This document shows, in pieces, positions 8,734 through 16,056 of a DNA stretch of 45,630 nt. The notes beneath the pieces are model-generated. The model worked only from the letters and a program-made list of their open reading frames with translations. It did no database searches and had not been told where the DNA came from. Made by a program: the position numbers and the translations under genes. Positions within the stretch are counted from its first letter, which is position 1. The number at the start of each line of letters is the position of its first letter. Origin of the DNA: Clostridiaceae bacterium (GTDB taxonomy: Bacteria > Bacillota > Clostridia > Saccharofermentanales > UBA5734); the NCBI GenBank assembly GCA_012523135.1, contig JAAYJD010000126.1:1-45630 (forward strand), in the 5' to 3' direction.

Positions 8734-9830
8734 TCGCCGAGCAAACCGGCGGCGGCCGTCAGCAGAGAAGGGAAGAGGGCGATGACCACCATCAGGCGGG
8801 TCGTTTGCATGACCATCACCTTGGGTGCATCCGCCTGCAGGTCGAGCGCCATCAGGGAAACCTCCTGGAGGCCGCCGGGGGCGCTCATCAGGATACAGGT
8901 CGCCCGATCCAGCCGGGACAGGGCGATCAGGCTGAGCGAGATCACGACGATAAACACCACCACCGATACGACCATGATCAAGAGCGGCGCGATCAGGCCG
9001 GCCATCTGGCCGATGTTGGCCCGGGTCATGTTCTGACCGATGAAGGCACCGGCCAGCACCTGGACCGCGGTGCGCAGCTTGACCGGACGCAGCGCCTTCC
9101 CGGTGGTCAGGTTGAGTGCGGCCACCGCCAGCATGGCACCGATCATGGCGCCGGCGTTGACCCCCAGCTGCCAGAGCAGGCTGCCGCCGGCGGCAGCGGC
9201 GCCCAGCGTCATCAGCAGCGCGACCGCCGCCTGGCGGCGGCCGGCTACGACGTCTGTCGGCCCTGGCTTTTTCTTCTGTACGGTCACCTGTTCTTCCGGC
9301 GGCCGGCAGCGCCCCGCAACGGGATGCGCGTTCTGGTATTTTTGCAGCCGGGCAAAAATGAACGGCAGCAGGGCGTAGATGATCAGCAGGCGGGCGAGGT
9401 GTAGCAGCGTGACCGGCATCGGGTCCCCGCCCAGGTCGCCGGCGATCAGGGCCATATCGGTCATGCCGCCCGGCGCGGCCGCCAGCAGGGCGGTCGCCAG
9501 ATCGAGATGGCTGAAGCGATACATCAAATAGCCGAACAGGACGTTCATGACCATCATCAGGACAATCATGACCAGGCCGGGCAGGATCAGGTACTTGAGT
9601 TCCCTGACATCACGCCGCCGGATACCGGCTCCCAGCAGGGCGCCGGAACACATCTGCAGCCAGGGACGGACGCCGGCGGGAACGAAGGCCTGGCCAACGA
9701 TCAGGTTGAGCAGCACCGTGAACAGCAGCGCCCCCAGCATCGTGCCGGCCGGGATTTTCGCCTTGTAGCCCAGGTAACCGCCCAGGGACGCGACCAGCAA
9801 GGTCAGCGCGAGCCGGGCCAGGTCAGTCAT
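8730..9830 (-). CDS. AbrB family membrane protein (putative transporter)
   Basis: This 366-residue protein consists of two homologous halves of about five spans each, as in the AbrB/ammonia-monooxygenase-like family (PF05145). Each half carries the family hallmark AAPGGMTDMALIAGDLGGDP or SAPGGLQEVSLMALDLQADAP, near residues 120 and 310. The family is integral to the membrane and often annotated as a regulator of aidB; a transport role is usually inferred but substrates are not established. The ATG overlaps the stop of the MATE gene by ATGA (9827-9830), so the two are translationally coupled in one operon and may act in the same efflux or stress function. Confidence 0.8.
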   Translation of the reverse strand: MTDLARLALTLLVASLGGYLGYKAKIPAGTMLGALLFTVLLNLIVGQAFVPAGVRPWLQMCSGALLGAGIRRRDVRELKYLILPGLVMIVLMMVMNVLFGYLMYRFSHLDLATALLAAAPGGMTDMALIAGDLGGDPMPVTLLHLARLLIIYALLPFIFARLQKYQNAHPVAGRCRPPEEQVTVQKKKPGPTDVVAGRRQAAVALLMTLGAAAAGGSLLWQLGVNAGAMIGAMLAVAALNLTTGKALRPVKLRTAVQVLAGAFIGQNMTRANIGQMAGLIAPLLIMVVSVVVFIVVISLSLIALSRLDRATCILMSAPGGLQEVSLMALDLQADAPKVMVMQTTRLMVVIALFPSLLTAAAGLLGD

Positions 9831-11212
9831 GGCGCACAGGTTTCCGGAGGCAGCGGTTCGACCTCATCGCGGGTGACGTTGCGGATCCATTTGCCCGATT
9901 TGAGCCGGATCAGGCAGATCAGGGCTTTCAGCGGCATATCCAGCCGCAGCAGGCCGCAGACGATGACCGGGTTCACGTGGAACAAGAACGCCGCCGCCGC
10001 ACCGATGGGTATGGCCGACCACAGGCAGCTGATGTCCGTGATCAGGGCAAAGCGCGTATCGCCGCTGCCCCGGAAAATCCCCATCAGGAATGAGCAGGCA
10101 AACGACATGAAGAAGATGATCACCGCGTAGACCAGGATCAGCTGGCTGGCCATCTGGCGCGTCGCCTCCTGGATGTTGTACAGGGAAATGACCGGCCGTC
10201 TGACCAGCACCATGAACAAGGCACAGCCCAGGCCGACATAGAAGTAGACCAGGCGCAGCCGGTTGGCGGTCGCCTGGGCCAGCGCGAAGTTTTTCTGGCC
10301 GATGATCTTGCCGATGATCACAGCGGAGGCGTTGGCGTTGCCCAGGATGATCGAAGTGGTCATCTGGTAGACGACAAAGGCGATGCTGTTGGCGGCGACG
10401 ACATCCGAGCCGATCCGGCCCAGGATAGCCGCATGGATTGAGATGCCGATGGCCCAGAGGGTTTCGTTGAGCAGGACCGGCAGGCCGTATTGCACCATGT
10501 CGCGAAACAGCAGCTTGTCCCAGAAGCGGACCATGGCCGGCCGATAGCGGATCTTGCGTTCGAACGCCAGCATGTAGACGAGCACGACGACGATCTCGAC
10601 GCCCCTGGCGATCACGGTCCCGATCGCGGCGCCGGCGATCCCCAGGCGCGGGGCGCCCCATTTGCCGAAAATGAAGAGATAATTGAAAAAGACGTTGGTG
10701 ACGAAGGACAGCACGTGGATCCAGGCCGAAATGCGCACGGTCTCCACGCTGCGCAGCAGCGTCAGCAGCGTGTGGGTTACCGCGTAGAACACGTAGGACA
10801 CCGCGATGATGCGCAAATAGTCGATGCCGGCTTCGATGACCGCCTGGTCGCGCGTGTAGATGCCGATCACCTGGGCGGGAAACAGCAGGGCGACGGCGCT
10901 GAAGATGACGGCGGCGGATACCGCGATGCGCAGCGTGATCGACATGATCTTGCGGATCGCGGTTAGGTTGTTCTGGCCCCAGTACTGGCTGCTCAGGACG
11001 ATGCCGCCGCCGGTGATGCCGACGCAGGCGATGGTGAAGATGAAAAAAAGCTGGTTGGCCAGCGTGGTCGCGGAGATGGCCGTTTCGCCCAGAGAACCCA
11101 GCATAACCGTGTCAGTCAGGTTGACGCTGTAGGAGATCAGGCTCTGCAGCGCGATCGGCAGCGTCAGGCGCCACAAGGTTTTCTGGAATGCCTTCTTGTC
11201 GAATCCGTCCAT
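9827..11212 (-). CDS. MATE family efflux transporter
   Basis: The 461-residue, twelve-span protein shows MATE features in two homologous halves: an N-terminal LTLPIALQSLISYSVNLTDTVMLGSLG, then GGGIVLSSQYWGQNN in the third helix, and in the second half a similar PVLLNETLWAIGISIHAAILGRIG with AVIIGKIIGQ. MATE proteins export cationic or other toxic compounds coupled to Na+ or H+. The start at 11212 is chosen for GGAGGT six bases upstream; 56 upstream codons in the open frame lack signals and include the promoter. It is the first gene of a two-gene operon with the AbrB-family gene. Confidence 0.9.
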   Translation of the reverse strand: MDGFDKKAFQKTLWRLTLPIALQSLISYSVNLTDTVMLGSLGETAISATTLANQLFFIFTIACVGITGGGIVLSSQYWGQNNLTAIRKIMSITLRIAVSAAVIFSAVALLFPAQVIGIYTRDQAVIEAGIDYLRIIAVSYVFYAVTHTLLTLLRSVETVRISAWIHVLSFVTNVFFNYLFIFGKWGAPRLGIAGAAIGTVIARGVEIVVVLVYMLAFERKIRYRPAMVRFWDKLLFRDMVQYGLPVLLNETLWAIGISIHAAILGRIGSDVVAANSIAFVVYQMTTSIILGNANASAVIIGKIIGQKNFALAQATANRLRLVYFYVGLGCALFMVLVRRPVISLYNIQEATRQMASQLILVYAVIIFFMSFACSFLMGIFRGSGDTRFALITDISCLWSAIPIGAAAAFLFHVNPVIVCGLLRLDMPLKALICLIRLKSGKWIRNVTRDEVEPLPPETCAP

Positions 11213-11240
11213 AGTACCTCCAGACGATTCTGTTATCCCC

Positions 11241-11268
11241 ATTATATAGAACTTCACCCGCATCACAA
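11241..11268 (-). promoter_or_regulatory. Promoter for the MATE-abrB-family operon
   Basis: Minus strand: TTGTGA (11263-11268), 16-base spacer, TATAAT (11241-11246). Confidence 0.65.
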
Positions 11269-11284
11269 CCCTGTTGGCGCCTGT

Positions 11285-11313
11285 TTGTCTGCCGACCGTG
11301 CCAGGCGTATAAT
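11285..11313 (+). promoter_or_regulatory. Promoter for the aldose-1-epimerase-like gene
   Basis: TTGTCT (11285-11290), 17-base spacer, TATAAT (11308-11313), divergent from the MATE promoter about 17 bases away. Confidence 0.65.
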
Positions 11314-11364
11314 ACGGGTGATAAGACCAGCGCCTTGACGGCGCGCATGTCAGGAGGAGATTGC

Positions 11365-12228
11365 ATGAGTCACGTAACAATCCAGAACGCGTATCTCAGT
11401 GTGGCGGTAGATCTGCTGGGGGCCGAATTGGCCAGCATCCGCGACCGGGCCAGCCACGAATATCTTTGGCAGGGGGATGCCCGTTTCTGGGTGTCGCGCG
11501 CCCCGATCCTGTTCCCGATTGTGGGCGGGCTGAAAGATGACCGCTACACGCGCGGCGGACAAACCTACACCTTGCCCAAGCACGGCTTTGCCAGAACGAT
11601 GGTCTTCGACATCGCCGAGCAGACCGAATCGTCTGTTGTCCTGACCCTGAAGGCAACAGAGGAGACACGCAAGAGCTTCCCCGCCGATTTCCTGCTGCGT
11701 GTCGCGTTTACGCTTGAAGGCCGCAGCCTGGCCGTGAGCTACTCGATCGCAAACCCGACTGACCAGACGATGTACGCGTCGATCGGCGCCCACGAAGGTT
11801 ACAGCTGTCCGGAAGGCATCGAGGCTTACGACCTGCTTTTTGAGCAGGAGGAAACGCTGGAGACCTGCGAGCTGGATGGCAATCTGCTCAACGGCGAAAC
11901 GACACGGGTTTTAACCCAAGGGTCGGTGCTACCGCTCGAAACACGCTATTTTGCCGTCGATGCCCTTGTATTTGCCAGCATCCGCTCACAGTCGGTCACG
12001 CTGGCGCGACGCTCCGGCGGGCGCAGCATCCGGGTCGATTTTCCGGGGTTCCCGTCTCTTGGCATCTGGACCAAGCCCGGGGCGCCTTACTTGTGCATCG
12101 AGCCCTGGTGCGGCTTGCCTGACGAAACCTGCTCGAGCGGTGCGATCGAAGAAAAGCGCGGCATCCTAACGATTCCAGCCGGACGCAGCCTGACGCGCGG
12201 CCACACGATCAGCATCCTCGATGTTTGA
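11365..12228 (+). CDS. Aldose 1-epimerase family protein (LacX-like)
   Basis: The 287-residue protein fits the galactose mutarotase-like superfamily, LacX branch, which interconverts anomers of hexoses or sugar phosphates in the cytoplasm. Visible elements are an early LLGAELASIRDRASHEYLWQGD, RAPILFPIVGGLKDD, LPKHGFARTMVF with the conserved His, GAHEGYSCPEG and the C-terminal WTKPGAPYLCIEPWCG. AGGAGGA lies just upstream of the ATG at 11365. The sugar substrate is not shown. Its stop codon lies inside the -35 box of the metal transporter promoter, so the two units are adjacent but separately controlled. Confidence 0.85.
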   Translation: MSHVTIQNAYLSVAVDLLGAELASIRDRASHEYLWQGDARFWVSRAPILFPIVGGLKDDRYTRGGQTYTLPKHGFARTMVFDIAEQTESSVVLTLKATEETRKSFPADFLLRVAFTLEGRSLAVSYSIANPTDQTMYASIGAHEGYSCPEGIEAYDLLFEQEETLETCELDGNLLNGETTRVLTQGSVLPLETRYFAVDALVFASIRSQSVTLARRSGGRSIRVDFPGFPSLGIWTKPGAPYLCIEPWCGLPDETCSSGAIEEKRGILTIPAGRSLTRGHTISILDV

Positions 12229-12253
12229 CAAAGCCCCGCCCGCTGACTATGAT
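12225..12253 (+). promoter_or_regulatory. Near-consensus promoter of the metal ABC importer operon
   Basis: TTGACA (12225-12230), 17-base spacer, TATGAT (12248-12253). The -35 overlaps the stop codon of the upstream gene. Expected transcription start is about 12260, exactly where palindromic DNA begins. Confidence 0.75.
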
Positions 12254-12259
12254 GAAACC

Positions 12260-12286
12260 AATCGTAAATGCGATTGATTTGCATTT
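12260..12286. promoter_or_regulatory. Palindromic operator candidate (Zur/metalloregulator) at the transcription start
   Basis: Two overlapping inverted repeats are seen: AATCG-N6-CGATT (12260-12275) and AAATGC-N9-GCATTT (12266-12286). The left part AATCGTAA equals a half-site of the known Firmicute Zur box (TCGTAATNATTACGA), but the right half does not match fully. Position over the start site fits a repressor that senses metal. The identity of the regulator is an inference; no fur-family gene is in the window. Confidence 0.45.
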
Positions 12287-12299
12287 GCAGGAGGTACGC

Positions 12300-13241
12300 A
12301 TGCGGACAGCCCGAAGGTCCCTGGTTATGTTGCTGCTGCTGGCCGGGTTAAGCGGCCTGCTGCCGGCCTGCTCTTTAGCGGCCGGCCAGCCGGCTGAACC
12401 CGGCAAGCTGCAGATCTACACCAGTTTCTATGTTCTATACGACTTGACCGTCAAGATCGGCGGCGAGCATGTCGCGGTGTACAACCTGGTGCCGCCCGGC
12501 GCCGAGCCACACGATTGGGAGCCGGAGGCCGCCGACCTGGTTCGGCTGGAACAGGCCGATCTGCTCGTTTACAACGGCGCGGGCATGGAACACTGGGTGG
12601 ACAAGGTCGTCGGCTCGCTGGATAATACGGACCTTGTTCTGGTCGAGACCACCAGCGGCCTTGCGCTGCTGGAAGCCGGACATGATCAGGACAGCCAGGA
12701 CCACGCTGAAACCGGGGGCCGCTACGACCCTCATGTCTGGCTCGATCCGCAAAACGCCCTGCACCAGCTGGGTGTGATCCGGGACGCGCTGGTGAAGGCG
12801 GATCCGGAACATGCAGCTGATTATGACGCCGCCTACACGGCGACGGCCGCCCGGCTGGAACAGCTGGACCGCGCATACCGCGACGCGCTGGGGCAGGTGA
12901 CCCGCCGGGAGATCGTGGTCGCCCACGAGGCGTTCGGCTACCTGGCCCGGGCCTACCAGCTGGAACAGGTCGGCATCGAGGGCTTGTCCTCGGAGTCAGA
13001 GCCGGATCCGGCGCGCATGGCGGAAATTGTCGACTATGCCCGCCTGCACGACGTCCAGGTGATCTTTTTCGAAGAACTGGCCTCGCCCAAGGTGGCTGAA
13101 ACAATCGCCCGCGAGATCGGGGCCAGGACCGCCGTGCTCAACCCCCTGGAAGGTCTTGCCGGAGAACAGATCGAGGCAGGTGAAGATTACTTTTCGGTGA
13201 TGGAACAAAACTTGCGCTCGCTTGTCGACGCACTTTCCTGA
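12300..13241 (+). CDS. Metal ABC transporter substrate-binding lipoprotein (ZnuA/AdcA-like)
   Basis: The 313-residue precursor has a lipoprotein signal ending LLPAC (Cys24), so the mature protein should be anchored outside the membrane. It belongs to the cluster A-I metal-binding proteins: PHDWEP gives the first metal His, then a short His/Asp-rich loop (GHDQDSQDHAE), DPHVWLDP gives the second His, VAHEAFGYLARAY the third, and FFEELASPKVAETIA lies in the C-lobe. The His-rich loop favours zinc over manganese, as in ZnuA. AGGAGGT precedes the ATG at 12300. ATPase and permease genes follow at once, completing the importer. Confidence 0.9.
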   Translation: MRTARRSLVMLLLLAGLSGLLPACSLAAGQPAEPGKLQIYTSFYVLYDLTVKIGGEHVAVYNLVPPGAEPHDWEPEAADLVRLEQADLLVYNGAGMEHWVDKVVGSLDNTDLVLVETTSGLALLEAGHDQDSQDHAETGGRYDPHVWLDPQNALHQLGVIRDALVKADPEHAADYDAAYTATAARLEQLDRAYRDALGQVTRREIVVAHEAFGYLARAYQLEQVGIEGLSSESEPDPARMAEIVDYARLHDVQVIFFEELASPKVAETIAREIGARTAVLNPLEGLAGEQIEAGEDYFSVMEQNLRSLVDALS

Positions 13242-13264
13242 ACAGGAGAAAAAGAGGTTACGCC

Positions 13265-14029
13265 ATGGCTGCGTCCGATGTGCTCCGAGCAGAAAATGTC
13301 AGCTTTGCCTACCAGCGCGAACCGGTCTTTACCCGGGTCAGCTTTGCTGTCGCCCCAGGTGATTTTGTGGCGGTGATCGGGGCCAACGGCACCGGCAAGA
13401 GCACCTTGATCAAGCTACTGCTGGGCCAGCTGGCGCCTTCCAGCGGCCAAATCTGGCTTTTTGGCCAGGAACAGCGGGCGTTCAGCGACTGGTCCCGGAT
13501 CGGCTATCTTTCCCAAAACCAGGCGGCGGCCGCCCAGTCCTTTCCGGCGACCGCGGCTGAGATCGTCCAGACCGGGCTCTATCCCAGCCTCGGGCTGTTC
13601 CGCTTTCCCGGCAGGCAAGGACGGCAGAAGGTGCTGGAAGCACTGGACCGGGTCGGTATGAAACCGCTGGCTGGTCAACTGGTCGGTCAGCTTTCCGGCG
13701 GCCAGCAACAGCGGGTCATGCTGGCCAGACTGCTGGTCGGCCAGCCCCGCCTGATGATCCTCGACGAGCCGTCGACGGGTATCGATGAACAGACCGCGCG
13801 CAGCTTGTATGCCTTGCTGGCGGACCTGAACCGCGACGCTGGCCTGACCATCCTGATGGTCACCCACGATGTCGCCCGGGTCGAGCCCTATCTGAACCAC
13901 GTCTATTGCCTGGAGAGCGGTTCGATGATCGAACTGGCCCGTGCCCAACTGCTCGAAGAGCTGGGCCACCGGCACAAGCATCCGGTCAATCCGGACTGCG
14001 CCTGCTGCGAACCGGCGGAGGTGTCCTGA
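13265..14029 (+). CDS. Metal ABC transporter ATP-binding protein (ZnuC-like)
   Basis: A 254-residue ABC ATPase with Walker A GANGTGKST at ~39-47, signature LSGGQQQR, Walker B LMILDEPSTG and the switch His in MVTHD. It energises import of the metal bound by the upstream lipoprotein. The C-terminal tail HRHKHPVNPDCACCEP is rich in His and Cys and could bind metal, an uncommon addition that might allow feedback by the substrate. RBS-like AGAGGTT precedes the ATG. It overlaps the permease gene by one base (TGATG). Confidence 0.92.
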   Translation: MAASDVLRAENVSFAYQREPVFTRVSFAVAPGDFVAVIGANGTGKSTLIKLLLGQLAPSSGQIWLFGQEQRAFSDWSRIGYLSQNQAAAAQSFPATAAEIVQTGLYPSLGLFRFPGRQGRQKVLEALDRVGMKPLAGQLVGQLSGGQQQRVMLARLLVGQPRLMILDEPSTGIDEQTARSLYALLADLNRDAGLTILMVTHDVARVEPYLNHVYCLESGSMIELARAQLLEELGHRHKHPVNPDCACCEPAEVS

Positions 14030-14862
14030 TGGTCCTGTCTGTCTTTGCCTACGGCTTCATGCAGCGGGCGTTCCTGGTCGGCATCCTGCTGGCCCTGATC
14101 ATCCCCTGCATCGGCATCATCATGATCCTCAAACGATTGTCGATGATCGGCGACGCCCTGGCTCACACGTCCCTGGCGGGCGTGGCCACCGGCCTGATCT
14201 TCAATTTCAACCCGATACTGGGCGCCATGGCCGCGACCGTGACGGCCGCCCTGGGCATCGAGGCCATCCGCAAGAAAATACCCCGATACGCCGAGCTGGC
14301 CATCGCCGTCATCTTGTCGACCGGCATCGGCCTGGCGGCTGTCCTGTCCGGGTTCGTCTCCAGTGCGGCCAGTTTCAACAGCTTCCTGTTCGGCAGCATC
14401 GTGGCGGTCAATGACTTTGAGCTGCTGCTGGTCGTCCTGGTCAGCGTAATTGTGCTGCTGACCTTTATCCTGCTGTACAAGGAACTTTTCCTGATCGCCT
14501 ACGACGAAGAGGCGGCGCGCCTGGCCGGTGTCCCGGTCAAGACGATCAACTTCATCTTCACCCTGATGACGGCGGTAACCGTATCGGTCGCCGCCCGCAC
14601 GGTCGGTGCCCTGATCGTCTCCTCGATGCTGGTGATCCCGGTGGCCTGCGGCATGCAGCTGGGCCGCAGCTATCGCCAGACGGTGCTGTATTCGATCGGC
14701 TTCGCGCTCGTTTTCACCATTGCCGGATTGCTGATCGCCTATTACGCAGGCCTCAAGCCGGGCGGCACGATTGTTCTGACCGGTGTGGTCACCTTGCTCC
14801 TGCTGTTTGTCTTCCGCCGCCTGGCGGTTGGGCTGCGCCAGGGGAAAAGGCAAAAAGCCTGA
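14029..14862 (+). CDS. Metal ABC transporter permease (ZnuB-like)
   Basis: This 277-residue protein has about eight spans and is an ABC-3 family permease for zinc or manganese. Characteristic elements are the N-terminal FMQRAFLVGILLALIIPCIGIIMILKR, MIGDALAHTSLAGVATG, and the cytoplasmic region FLIAYDEEAARLAGVPVKTINF. The start is the ATG overlapping the ATPase stop, with GGAGGTG upstream; a longer frame from 13906 lies within the ATPase gene and is not used. It is the last gene of the importer operon; the next unit has its own promoter. Confidence 0.92.
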   Translation: MVLSVFAYGFMQRAFLVGILLALIIPCIGIIMILKRLSMIGDALAHTSLAGVATGLIFNFNPILGAMAATVTAALGIEAIRKKIPRYAELAIAVILSTGIGLAAVLSGFVSSAASFNSFLFGSIVAVNDFELLLVVLVSVIVLLTFILLYKELFLIAYDEEAARLAGVPVKTINFIFTLMTAVTVSVAARTVGALIVSSMLVIPVACGMQLGRSYRQTVLYSIGFALVFTIAGLLIAYYAGLKPGGTIVLTGVVTLLLLFVFRRLAVGLRQGKRQKA

Positions 14863-14874
14863 ACGAAAAGCGCC

Positions 14875-14902
14875 TTGCTTGTTCCGCCCGAACCGCTATG
14901 AT
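14875..14902 (+). promoter_or_regulatory. Promoter for the cupin-SRAP unit
   Basis: TTGCTT (14875-14880), 16-base spacer, TATGAT (14897-14902), followed by a second TATGATATA. Confidence 0.5.
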
Positions 14903-14976
14903 ATATGATATAAAAGAGTGAGACCGGCGGGGCCTTCCGGGCCGCAAGTATGCCGCCGGCGAAGGAAGGTGCCGTT

Positions 14977-15333
14977 ATGATCCGAAAAGCCGACCAGATG
15001 GAACGCGAATTCCGCCAGAACATGCGCGGCGGCGAAGGAACGGTCCAGATCATCCATCTTTTCAAGGAAGGGGAGTACAAGGGGAATGCCCGCCTGTACG
15101 CCCGCATTGTGCTCGAACCAGGCGCCTCGATCGGGATGCACGAGCATGCCGGGGAGGAAGAGATCTACACCGTAATCCGCGGCCAGGCCATCTTGACGGA
15201 CAGTACGCTCAGTCAGGAGCAGCTGATGAGTCCCGGCGACGCGTCGCTGACCTTGAGCGGCCAGTCGCATGCGATCCGCAACGCCGGTTCAGAACCGCTG
15301 GAAATCATGGCGCTGGTTTTGCGCAACACCTGA
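14977..15333 (+). CDS. Cupin domain protein
   Basis: A 118-residue single-cupin protein. Cupin motif 1 is seen as GASIGMHEHAGEEEIYTVIRG (metal-binding HxH and Glu), motif 2 as PGDASLTLSGQSHAIRNAG with the final His. Small cupins of this type bind a divalent metal and may act as isomerases, dioxygenases or sensors; no substrate can be inferred. The ATG at 14977 is preferred over one at 14950 because AAGGAAGGT lies at the right distance. Eleven bases separate it from the SRAP gene, so the two are probably co-transcribed. Confidence 0.8.
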   Translation: MIRKADQMEREFRQNMRGGEGTVQIIHLFKEGEYKGNARLYARIVLEPGASIGMHEHAGEEEIYTVIRGQAILTDSTLSQEQLMSPGDASLTLSGQSHAIRNAGSEPLEIMALVLRNT

Positions 15334-15344
15334 CGGCCCCGGTT

Positions 15345-15968
15345 ATGTGCGGCCGTTACTACATCGAGCAGGAAGAAGACCTCGCCGAAATGCGCCAGAT
15401 CCTGACGGAAGTCAACCGCCGTTACCAGGGGACGGAGGCGCTGTCAGCCATGCGCACCGGTGAGATCGCCCCGAGCCATGTCGTGCCTGCCTTGCGCCTG
15501 TCCGGCGAAACGGTGGTAGCCGACTTGGTCCAGTGGGGTTTTTTGCGTTTCCAGGGCAGCGGGCTGGTGATCAACGCCCGCGCGGAGACCGCCGCGGAAA
15601 AACCGATGTTTCGCGACGCCCTGCGCCAGGGCCGCATCCTGGTGCCGGCCAACGCGTTTTTCGAATGGCGGCACGACGCCAGCGGCCGGGCCGGGCAGAA
15701 AATGAAGCTGAGCCTGAGCCGTGAACTGACATTTTACATGGCCGGCCTGGCCCGCTTCTTTACCGAACCCGGCCAAGCGGCCTGGCAGCTGGATCGCTTC
15801 GTGATCCTGACCACGGCGGCCAATGATTCGGTCCGGCCGGTCCACGACCGGATGCCCGTGATCGTACCCCGGGATCAGCTGCGCAGCTATCTTCAGGACG
15901 AGGCTGCCGCCCGGCTTTTGCTGGCCAGGCCAGTCGGCCAGCAGCTGCAGCTGACCGAAGCGGTATAG
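15345..15968 (+). CDS. SRAP / YedK-HMCES family protein (abasic-site DNA-protein crosslink enzyme)
   Basis: The 207-residue protein begins MCGRYYIE; in the SRAP family Cys2, exposed after Met removal, forms a covalent thiazolidine link with abasic sites in single-stranded DNA. Other conserved parts are the NARAET element, the LVPANAFFEW loop and the catalytic His in VRPVHDRMPVIV. Length is typical. The role is protection of abasic sites during replication. The ATG lies directly after the cupin gene. Despite the family name (SOS response-associated), no LexA box is visible upstream of this unit. Confidence 0.92.
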   Translation: MCGRYYIEQEEDLAEMRQILTEVNRRYQGTEALSAMRTGEIAPSHVVPALRLSGETVVADLVQWGFLRFQGSGLVINARAETAAEKPMFRDALRQGRILVPANAFFEWRHDASGRAGQKMKLSLSRELTFYMAGLARFFTEPGQAAWQLDRFVILTTAANDSVRPVHDRMPVIVPRDQLRSYLQDEAAARLLLARPVGQQLQLTEAV

Positions 15969-16056
15969 CAGCCGGCGGAACCTGATCCGGCGGCACGGCG
16001 TCTAAAGCCAGAGATGACCGCAGCATCAGCAGATGAGTATGACAGAGGAGTGGCCT

